A stretch of DNA of 5,332 nucleotides. It comes from Lachnospiraceae bacterium (lineage in GTDB: Bacteria > Bacillota_A > Clostridia > Lachnospirales > Lachnospiraceae). Numbering within the stretch: the first letter of the stretch is position 1; the number at the start of each line of letters is the position of its first letter. Location of the stretch: NCBI GenBank assembly GCA_017540915.1, contig JAFYAD010000135.1, forward strand, positions 1 to 5,332. The letters are read 5' to 3'. The notes below the pieces were generated by a model. That model made no database searches and was not told the DNA's origin. It saw only the letters and a program-made list of their open reading frames with translations. Positions 1 to 4,212 of this stretch are shown piece by piece. The translations under genes were made by a program, and so were the position numbers.

Positions 1-618
1 GATATACGTGAGCCCTTATTTGATTTCCTTGAGGAAACATACGGTAAGATCAGGATCCTGGAGGAAAAGATAACAGGCAGGGCAAGGGCGGATGTGGTCA
101 TGATAACCCCCGGCGCTCTTTACGGCATTGAGATAAAAAGTGATGCGGATACCTATGCCAAGCTTAAAAAGCAGGTGCGCTATTACAATAAATACTACGA
201 CAGAAATATCATCGTGGTGGGCAGTACACATGCCCTCCATGTAAGGGAGCATGTTCCCGACTGGTGGGGGATAATCAGTGTGGAACCCGATGAAAAGGGC
301 AGGGTGGATTTTTACACTGTCAGAGAGGCCGGTGACAATCCGAAAGTAAACGAAAAAAGCAAGATAACTCTTTTGTGGAGGACCGAATTAAACCATCTTC
401 TAGAGAAATTCAAGCTTCCCAAATACAGGGAAAAGAGCAAGCAGTTTGTGCAGGAAAAGCTTCTGGAAAAAGTGCCCGGGGAAAAACTCTGGCCACAGGC
501 GTATGATGAGCTTTTCGAGAGAGACTACACTACAATAGCGCAGGAGATCGATTCATTCAGACAGAGCAGAAAACCAAAAGTGCGGAAAAACAAAGGTTTG
601 TTAAAGGGGAAAAAATGA
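1..618 (+). CDS. sce7726-family PD-(D/E)XK nuclease-like protein, 5' partial
   Basis: The frame is open from base 1 to a TGA at 616-618 (205 codons), so the start is upstream of the window; the ATG at 94 is internal because conserved family sequence (DIREPLFDFLEE, then GRARADVVM) precedes it. I recognise the sce7726 family from memory: DIRE near the N-terminus, RAD, GIEIKSD, and HVPDWWGI. In the partial numbering, E4, D31 and E44-I-K46 fit the acidic and ExK residues of a PD-(D/E)XK fold, and Q58 in the next helix also fits. The C-terminal 60 residues are Lys/Arg-rich and could bind nucleic acid. Function in this family is not settled, and nuclease activity here is an inference from motif pattern. 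The gene ends in an ATGA overlap with nudC, with an AAGGGG SD (604-609) for nudC inside its last codons. No signal peptide or membrane segment is visible in the part present. Confidence 0.8.
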   Translation, partial: DIREPLFDFLEETYGKIRILEEKITGRARADVVMITPGALYGIEIKSDADTYAKLKKQVRYYNKYYDRNIIVVGSTHALHVREHVPDWWGIISVEPDEKGRVDFYTVREAGDNPKVNEKSKITLLWRTELNHLLEKFKLPKYREKSKQFVQEKLLEKVPGEKLWPQAYDELFERDYTTIAQEIDSFRQSRKPKVRKNKGLLKGKK

Positions 619-1442
619 TACAGGATCTGGGTTCGGTTAAATTTGATATAAGTTTCATGAACATAGGGATCTCTGATGATGATCATGTTCTGTTGTTTAA
701 TAAGGAGGGACATGTACTCACAAGAGCAGATGGTGACAGGCTGGTGTTTCCGGTTTGCAGGGATGTTGTCATAGAAACAGAGACAGTCCATCTTTTCTCC
801 GTTGATGAGGAAAGATATTTTCTCATGTTATTGCAGGAGGAAGCAGAGCTTGCGGGTTTTTCGTACCATGGTCTGAGAGAATTACGGGGAAGCTGCGGAA
901 ATGTTGACAATATGATAGCATTCACGGCCTATCATCTTTGGAGATGGTATATGAACGAGAGATTCTGCGGCCGTTGCGGTGGAAAGCTTGCTTTGAAAAA
1001 CGATGAGAGAGCCTTAAAATGTGAATGTGGAAATGTGGTCTATCCTCGTATAAATCCAGCAGTTATAGTGGGAGTTATAAAAGGAGATACCATACTGGTC
1101 ACAAGGTATCGGAGAGGTTTTGCCCATAATGCCCTGGTGGCGGGGTTTGTGGAGATAGGAGAGACGCTGGAGCAGACCGTCAGGCGGGAGGTCATGGAAG
1201 AGACGGGCATCCGTGTCAAAAATATCCGATACTACAAGTCACAGCCCTGGGGTGTGGCGCAGGATCTTTTAGTTGGATTCTACTGTGAGGCAGATGGAGA
1301 TGATGAGATCAGGATGGATGAAAATGAGCTGAAGTCAGCACAGTTTTTAAGGCGTGAGGAGATTGAGTTACAGCCGGACAGCTTAAGCCTTACCAACGAA
1401 ATGATGAAGCTGTTCAAAGAAGGAAATTCTCCGATGTGTTGA
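615..1442 (+). CDS. nudC: NudC-type NAD(H) pyrophosphatase / RNA NAD-cap hydrolase (Nudix)
   Basis: This 275-residue protein is close to E. coli NudC (257). The family cleaves NAD(H) to NMN(H) and AMP and removes NAD caps from RNA 5' ends, in the cytoplasm with divalent metal. Residues 1-110 form the NudC N-terminal domain. A zinc ribbon follows with C118-x2-C121 and C136-x-C138; the second knuckle is CxC where the family usually has CxxC. The Nudix box is complete, from G177 to I199: G177-x5-E183-x7-R191-E192-V-x-E195-E196-x-G198-I199. The NADH pyrophosphatase signature after it begins SQPW (209-212), but the usual PFPxS continuation is GVAQD, so substrate preference is less certain than the fold. 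The ATG start has an SD (AAGGGG, 604-609) five bases upstream and overlaps the preceding stop as ATGA, indicating translational coupling. No rho-independent terminator is visible after the stop. Confidence 0.88.
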   Translation: MIQDLGSVKFDISFMNIGISDDDHVLLFNKEGHVLTRADGDRLVFPVCRDVVIETETVHLFSVDEERYFLMLLQEEAELAGFSYHGLRELRGSCGNVDNMIAFTAYHLWRWYMNERFCGRCGGKLALKNDERALKCECGNVVYPRINPAVIVGVIKGDTILVTRYRRGFAHNALVAGFVEIGETLEQTVRREVMEETGIRVKNIRYYKSQPWGVAQDLLVGFYCEADGDDEIRMDENELKSAQFLRREEIELQPDSLSLTNEMMKLFKEGNSPMC

Positions 1443-1481
1443 TAACAATAGCATGTTTTGATAGAAGCTCAAAAAGTGAAA

Positions 1482-1501
1482 TAACTATTTGGTAACTATT
1501 T
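1482..1501 (+). repeat. tandem pair TAACTATTT, second copy in GGTAACTATT
   Basis: TAACTATTT occurs at 1482-1490 and again at 1493-1501, an 11-base period, just upstream of the rpsU promoter. The second copy is preceded by GG, giving the 10-mer GGTAACTATT (1491-1500). The same 10-mer recurs at 3571-3580 in the trxA leader, next to an inverted repeat. It lies in an A/T-rich gap (1443-1512) with no other recognisable feature. The role is unknown: repeat-element remnant, protein site or chance. Confidence 0.4.
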
Positions 1502-1512
1502 AAAATTTATGC

Positions 1513-1541
1513 TTGACTTGGCGACAGATGAAATGTATAAT
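1513..1541 (+). promoter_or_regulatory. sigma-A promoter for rpsU
   Basis: The -35 is TTGACT (1513-1518) and the -10 is a perfect TATAAT (1536-1541), separated by exactly 17 bases. The expected transcription start is near 1548, giving a leader of roughly 90 bases before the rpsU ATG. The match (11 of 12) suggests a strong constitutive promoter, as expected for a ribosomal protein gene. Confidence 0.85.
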
Positions 1542-1547
1542 TTCTGA

Positions 1548-1636
1548 CGTGCGAGTGACTGCGGACAGCAGTTGCGTGAGAAAGCCTGACAGTTGGGTGG
1601 GCACAAAACACAACTGGAGGGGAGGTAAGGTGAGAA
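1548..1636 (+). promoter_or_regulatory. rpsU leader with two hairpins and a multi-register SD
   Basis: Two inverted repeats are visible. One is ACTGC (1558-1562) with GCAGT (1568-1572), extendable by G-U pairs. The other is CAGTTG (1590-1595) with CAACTG (1611-1616) around a 15-base loop. The second stem ends on the first G of a long purine run carrying GGAGG twice (1616-1620, 1621-1625) and then AAGGTGAG (1627-1634). The best-spaced SD is GGAGGT at 1621-1626, ten bases before the ATG. The stem leaves that SD free and may present it to the ribosome; regulation by S21 or another ligand is only conjecture. I do not recognise a named riboswitch or ribosomal-protein leader here. Confidence 0.45.
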
Positions 1637-1813
1637 ATGTCCAGCGTTATAGTTAAAGAGAATGAGACTTTGGACAGTGCACTCCGCAGATTCAAGAGAA
1701 ACTGTGCGAAGGCAGGTATCCAGCAGGAGATCCGCAAGAGAGAGCACTACGAGAAGCCCAGCGTTAAGCGTAAGAAAAAGTCTGAAGCTGCCAGAAAACG
1801 CAAGTATAACTAA
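1637..1813 (+). CDS. rpsU: 30S ribosomal protein S21
   Basis: This 58-codon gene begins [19 protein letters not shown] and continues through [21 protein letters not shown] to a basic tail ending RKRKYN. That is the full S21 pattern at the usual bacterial length of about 57-70 residues. S21 sits on the 30S platform near the 3' end of 16S rRNA, next to the anti-SD region, and helps base-pairing of mRNA in initiation. The C-terminal third is almost entirely Lys/Arg/Ala, as expected for an rRNA-binding helix. The ATG at 1637 is supported by the purine-rich SD just upstream; a GTG at 1630 is out of frame. The gene has its own promoter (1513-1541) and its own terminator (1824-1854), so it appears monocistronic. 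Its small size makes it easy to miss. Identification is near certain. Confidence 0.97.
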   Translation: MSSVIVKENETLDSALRRFKRNCAKAGIQQEIRKREHYEKPSVKRKKKSEAARKRKYN

Positions 1814-1823
1814 AGTCAGTTTG

Positions 1824-1854
1824 GAAGCCACCATGTATTGGTGGCTTCTTTTTT
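1824..1854 (+). terminator. rho-independent terminator of rpsU
   Basis: GAAGCCACCA (1824-1833) pairs perfectly with TGGTGGCTTC (1839-1848) around a TGTAT loop and is followed at once by six Ts (1849-1854). It begins 11 bases after the rpsU stop, so it closes that unit and insulates prfC from the strong rpsU promoter. Confidence 0.96.
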
Positions 1855-1933
1855 GAGTGACAACAGACAGGATACAGTTCATCGTGCTTACGCGAGATGG
1901 TCTGTAAAGTTAGTATTTTACGGGGTAATATTT

Positions 1934-1939
1934 GGAGAG
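1934..1939 (+). promoter_or_regulatory. RBS that sets the prfC start
   Basis: GGAGAG lies five bases before the ATG at 1945. An in-frame ATG at 1897 would add 16 residues but has no SD in front of it, and RF3 proteins normally begin only a dozen or so residues before the P-loop, which favours 1945. Confidence 0.8.
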
Positions 1940-1944
1940 TAATA

Positions 1945-3537
1945 ATGTCAGACATTACAAAAGAGATTGAATCAAGGCGCACTTTCGCCATAATAAGCCA
2001 TCCTGACGCAGGAAAGACTACGCTGACGGAGAAATTCCTGTTGTACGGCGGAGCCATCAATACGGCGGGTTCAGTAAAGGGTAAAGCCACTGCCAAACAT
2101 GCAGTCAGCGACTGGATGGAGATAGAAAAGCAGAGAGGTATCTCGGTTACTTCCTCTGTACTGCAGTTTCATTATGATGACTACTGTATCAATATACTGG
2201 ATACTCCGGGGCATCAGGATTTCTCGGAGGATACATACAGAACACTGATGGCAGCCGATTCGGCGGTCATGGTAATAGATGCGTCCAAGGGTGTTGAGGC
2301 TCAGACCAGAAAACTTTTCAAGGTCTGTGTTATGAGACATATCCCTATTTTTACCTTTATCAATAAGATGGACAGGGATGCCAATGATACCTTCGAGCTG
2401 TTGGACGATATTGAGTCTGAGCTCGGAATAGCAACCTGCCCCATAAACTGGCCCATAGGTTCAGGCAAGGGATTCAAGGGAGTATACGACCGCAACACCA
2501 AAAAGGTCATGCTGTTCTATGATACCATGAAAGGTACTACAGAAGGCAGTATTGTGGAGCTTGATGCGGGATCCCCCGGGCTTTTGGAGGTTATAGGTCA
2601 GGAGGCTTTCGACAAGCTCAATGAGGAGATAGAGCTCTTAGACGGAGCCGGTGCCGAATTCGATCAGAAAAAGGTCACTGCGGGAGAGCTGTCGCCTGTG
2701 TTTTTTGGTTCGGCTCTCACCAACTTCGGTGTTGAGACTTTCTTACAGCATTTCCTGAAGATGACTTATTCGCCGCTTCCCAGAACCTCGGACAAGGGAG
2801 AGATAGATCCTTTCAGCGAGGACTTCTCGGGCTTTGTATTCAAGATACAGGCCAACATGAACAAAAATCACAGGGACAGGATCGCGTTCATGCGTATTGT
2901 ATCCGGAAAATTCAAGGCAGGCATGGAAGTTTTCCATGTTCAGGGCGGTCGTCCCGTCAAGCTCTCGCAGCCACAGACCATGATGGCGGATGAGAGAAAG
3001 ATCGTGGAGGAAGCTTATGCCGGTGATATCATAGGTCTTTTCGATCCCGGTATTTATTCCATAGGAGATACCCTTACTACCGCAAAAGAAAGGTTTGCTT
3101 TTGAGGGAATCCCCACATTTGCGCCGGAACATTTCGCAAGGGTAAGGTTAGTGGATTCCATGAAGAGAAAGCAGTTTGTAAAAGGAGTTGAGCAGATAGC
3201 CCAGGAGGGTGCCATCCAGATCTTTCAGGAATACAAGGGCGGAATGGAAGAGATCATAGTGGGCGTTGTGGGCGTTTTGCAGTTTGATGTTCTGAAGTTC
3301 AGACTCGAGAATGAATACAATGTGGAGATAAGGCTTGAAAACCTGCCTTATGAACACATCAGATGGGTTGAAAATAAGGACGAGGTGGATATGGACAGAC
3401 TTTCAGGCACATCCGATATGAAGAAAGTCATAGATATGAAAGGAAATCCCCTGCTTCTGTTCATCAATGCATGGAGCGTCGGCATGACGCTGGATCGCAA
3501 CAAAGGATTGGTACTTGCGGAATTTTCAAGAAATTGA
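1945..3537 (+). CDS. prfC: peptide chain release factor 3 (RF3), translational GTPase
   Basis: RF3 is a cytoplasmic GTPase that speeds removal of RF1/RF2 from the ribosome after peptide release. The product is 530 residues, in line with E. coli RF3 (529). The G1 loop is S18-HPDAGKT-25, with the Ser-for-Gly opening typical of RF3. The G2 region holds RGISVTSSV, G3 is D86-TPGHQDF, and G4 is N140-KMD. The INWPIGSGKGFKGVY stretch after G4 is RF3-specific and separates it from EF-G and LepA. A beta-barrel domain II follows, then the RF3 C-terminal domain from about residue 390 (IPTFAPEHF, KQFVKGVEQIAQEGA, VVGVLQFDVLKFRLE, NVEIRLE). I see no frameshift or missing motif. The gene sits between the rpsU terminator and trxA; no convincing promoter is visible in 1855-1933, so its transcription start is undefined from sequence alone. 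The stop codon overlaps a candidate trxA promoter. Confidence 0.96.
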   Translation: MSDITKEIESRRTFAIISHPDAGKTTLTEKFLLYGGAINTAGSVKGKATAKHAVSDWMEIEKQRGISVTSSVLQFHYDDYCINILDTPGHQDFSEDTYRTLMAADSAVMVIDASKGVEAQTRKLFKVCVMRHIPIFTFINKMDRDANDTFELLDDIESELGIATCPINWPIGSGKGFKGVYDRNTKKVMLFYDTMKGTTEGSIVELDAGSPGLLEVIGQEAFDKLNEEIELLDGAGAEFDQKKVTAGELSPVFFGSALTNFGVETFLQHFLKMTYSPLPRTSDKGEIDPFSEDFSGFVFKIQANMNKNHRDRIAFMRIVSGKFKAGMEVFHVQGGRPVKLSQPQTMMADERKIVEEAYAGDIIGLFDPGIYSIGDTLTTAKERFAFEGIPTFAPEHFARVRLVDSMKRKQFVKGVEQIAQEGAIQIFQEYKGGMEEIIVGVVGVLQFDVLKFRLENEYNVEIRLENLPYEHIRWVENKDEVDMDRLSGTSDMKKVIDMKGNPLLLFINAWSVGMTLDRNKGLVLAEFSRN

Positions 3538-3543
3538 TACAAT
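3515..3543 (+). promoter_or_regulatory. probable trxA promoter spanning the prfC stop codon
   Basis: An extended -10, TG-A-TACAAT (3535-3543), lies 17 bases after a weak -35, TTGCGG (3515-3520). The TG of the extended element is part of the prfC TGA stop. Transcription would start near 3550, giving a leader of about 93 bases. An overlapping alternative is TTGATA (3534-3539) with TATATC (3556-3561) and a 16-base spacer. Either would drive trxA; readthrough from prfC is also possible because no terminator separates the two genes. Confidence 0.55.
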
Positions 3544-3570
3544 GTTTTCTGTCCATATATCTAACATAAA

Positions 3571-3625
3571 GGTAACTATTCAGAACCATGCACGAAAATC
3601 AAAGATTTTCTCGCTGTTTGGTTCT
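3571..3625 (+). repeat. imperfect inverted repeat in the trxA leader, headed by GGTAACTATT
   Basis: Outer arms AGAACCA (3582-3588) and TGGTTCT (3619-3625) and inner arms GAAAATC (3594-3600) and GATTTTC (3604-3610) are perfect complements. They are joined by a partly mismatched internal segment and capped by an AAA loop. The 10-mer GGTAACTATT (3571-3580) precedes the left arm and is also found upstream of the rpsU promoter. The right arm ends six bases before the trxA SD. It could be a decayed palindromic repeat element or a leader stem-loop affecting mRNA stability or translation. The inner hairpin is followed by only a short T run inside its own arm, so a terminator is unlikely. Confidence 0.6.
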
Positions 3626-3630
3626 CACAA

Positions 3631-3637
3631 AAGGAGG
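3631..3637 (+). promoter_or_regulatory. consensus RBS that sets the trxA start
   Basis: AAGGAGG lies six bases before the ATG at 3644. The same frame is open further upstream into the end of prfC, but this SD and the length of thioredoxins place the start here. Confidence 0.93.
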
Positions 3638-3643
3638 TTTACT

Positions 3644-3967
3644 ATGAGTGTTACAATGCTTACAACTGAGAATTTTGATGATGTTGTTATGAAAAATGAC
3701 AAACCGGTGCTGATCGATTTTTACGCTGACTGGTGCGGACCATGTAAGATGGTGAGCCCCCTGGTGGACAAGCTGGCCGAGGAGCATCCGGAATATACAT
3801 TCTGCAAGGTGAATGTTGATGAAGCTTCTGATCTTGCGCTTAAATACGGCGTTATGAACATTCCGACTCTTGTCACCATGAATAAAGGCGTGTTCGTTGA
3901 AAAATCCGTCGGTGCAGTACCAGAGGCAAAGATCCTGGATCTCCTGAAGACAGCAGAGCAGAAGTGA
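3644..3967 (+). CDS. trxA: thioredoxin
   Basis: Thioredoxin is a small cytoplasmic dithiol protein that reduces disulfides in partners such as ribonucleotide reductase and peroxiredoxins and is recharged by thioredoxin reductase. At 107 residues it matches the family (about 105-110). The active site is W30-CGPC-34 followed by K35; buried D25 corresponds to E. coli Asp26, and the cis-proline is P74 in NIPT. The late VGAVP segment (G90) of the substrate groove is present. There is an additional Cys at position 54, outside the active site. There is no signal peptide, so it is not a secreted Dsb-type protein. It has its own probable promoter and a strong terminator (4008-4039), so it is likely monocistronic, perhaps with some readthrough from prfC. 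Classical thioredoxin is the simplest reading; a paralogue with a specialised partner cannot be excluded if the genome holds others. Confidence 0.95.
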   Translation: MSVTMLTTENFDDVVMKNDKPVLIDFYADWCGPCKMVSPLVDKLAEEHPEYTFCKVNVDEASDLALKYGVMNIPTLVTMNKGVFVEKSVGAVPEAKILDLLKTAEQK

Positions 3968-3978
3968 TCAAAAACCTA

Positions 3979-4007
3979 TTGACAATTGAATACAGATACA
4001 CTATATT
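3979..4007 (+). promoter_or_regulatory. near-consensus sigma-A promoter abutting the trxA terminator
   Basis: The -35 is a perfect TTGACA (3979-3984), the spacer is 17 bases and the -10 is TATATT (4002-4007), an 11 of 12 match. The -10 touches the first base of the terminator. Transcription would start near 4014, inside the left arm of the trxA terminator hairpin, and would run towards recA. It would give recA a second promoter upstream of the LexA-controlled one. Activity is not proven. Confidence 0.6.
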
Positions 4008-4039
4008 AAAGGCGTTCCGTGTGATCGGAACGCCTTTTT
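4008..4039 (+). terminator. rho-independent terminator of trxA
   Basis: GGCGTTCCG (4011-4019) pairs perfectly with CGGAACGCC (4026-4034) around a six-base loop; AAA (4008-4010) with TTT (4035-4037) extends the stem. Five Ts (4035-4039) follow the G/C stem. It begins about 40 bases after the trxA stop. The complementary strand lacks a comparable T run, so it acts mainly in the + direction. Confidence 0.94.
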
Positions 4040-4059
4040 CGGTCAATCGCATAATGTTG

Positions 4060-4102
4060 GATTTTTGAAAGACGGCGAAGTTGGCGCGCTTCTTCAAAAA
4101 TC
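4060..4102 (+). repeat. 10-bp inverted repeat upstream of recA (hairpin A)
   Basis: GATTTTTGAA (4060-4069) pairs perfectly with TTCAAAAATC (4093-4102) around a 23-base G/C-richer loop that can form a short GCG/CGC stem (4075-4077 with 4087-4089). It lies between the trxA terminator and the recA promoter. It would be transcribed only if RNA starts at the 3979-4007 promoter or reads through from trxA. The right arm is shared with the next hairpin. Confidence 0.6.
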
Positions 4103-4123
4103 GAAAAAAATTTCGAATTTTTT
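4096..4123 (+). repeat. A/T-rich hairpin with T tract, overlapping hairpin A (hairpin B)
   Basis: AAAAATCGAAA (4096-4106) pairs with 4111-4122 through TTTCGA and ATTTTT with a single bulged A at 4117 and an AAAA loop, and the run ends in T6 (4118-4123). It uses bases 4096-4102, which are also the right arm of hairpin A, so the two cannot form together. It resembles a weak terminator, but the stem has only two G-C pairs and the same bases look like an A/T-rich UP element. Confidence 0.4.
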
Positions 4124-4131
4124 CCAAAAAA
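4116..4131 (+). promoter_or_regulatory. UP-like A/T element of the recA promoter
   Basis: AATTTTTTCCAAAAAA sits four to nineteen bases before the recA -35. It closely follows the pattern known for UP elements, a distal A/T block then an A-tract next to the -35, which the RNA polymerase alpha C-terminal domain contacts. A further A7 run lies at 4104-4110. This suggests a promoter boosted to high basal strength. Confidence 0.5.
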
Positions 4132-4134
4132 CAG

Positions 4135-4163
4135 TTGACATAATATATCAAAAGTAATATTGT
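4135..4163 (+). promoter_or_regulatory. recA promoter
   Basis: A perfect -35 TTGACA (4135-4140) is followed after 17 bases by TATTGT (4158-4163), 4 of 6 to the -10 consensus. The start of transcription is expected near 4170, placing the LexA box within the first 20 transcribed bases, a position where a bound repressor blocks initiation. An alternative -10, TAATAT (4155-4160), would have a 14-base spacer and is less likely. Confidence 0.75.
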
Positions 4164-4174
4164 ATCAGAGTAAA

Positions 4175-4188
4175 CGAACACAAGTTCG
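4175..4188 (+). promoter_or_regulatory. LexA (SOS) operator of recA
   Basis: CGAAC-ACAA-GTTCG is a perfect 5+5 inverted repeat with a four-base centre. It matches the Gram-positive LexA/DinR box CGAAC-N4-GTTCG, known from B. subtilis and relatives, including recA. It lies just after the predicted transcription start and 24 bases before the recA ATG. Its placement before recA makes SOS control very likely: LexA self-cleavage on RecA filaments would release the gene. Confidence 0.92.
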
Positions 4189-4212
4189 GGAGAAAACGGA
4201 GGGAATTTTAAT

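Noticed and set aside
1479..1490. AAATAACTATTT as a terminator for nudC
   Set aside because: The arms leave no loop, there are no G-C pairs to speak of and no following T tract beyond the motif itself.
1662..1856. 64-codon + strand ORF overlapping rpsU in another frame
   Set aside because: It runs through the rpsU coding sequence and into its terminator stem and has no SD; S21 in the other frame explains the region.
1857..1885. Possible prfC promoter GTGACA-N17-CATCGT
   Set aside because: The -35 is close to consensus but the -10 matches only 3 of 6; other candidates in 1855-1933 are no better, so no promoter is called.
1897..1944. 16-codon N-terminal extension of prfC from an ATG at 1897
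   Set aside because: There is no SD before 1897, the added residues have no RF3-like character, and GGAGAG at 1934-1939 fits the ATG at 1945.
3515..3643. Longer thioredoxin starting inside the end of prfC
   Set aside because: It would add 43 unrelated residues, and a consensus AAGGAGG is correctly placed for the ATG at 3644, which gives a normal-length thioredoxin.
4060..4131. CRISPR-like or mobile-element repeat cluster between trxA and recA
   Set aside because: The repeats are inverted, single-copy and A/T-driven with no regularly spaced direct repeats, spacers or transposase; a regulatory explanation fits better.
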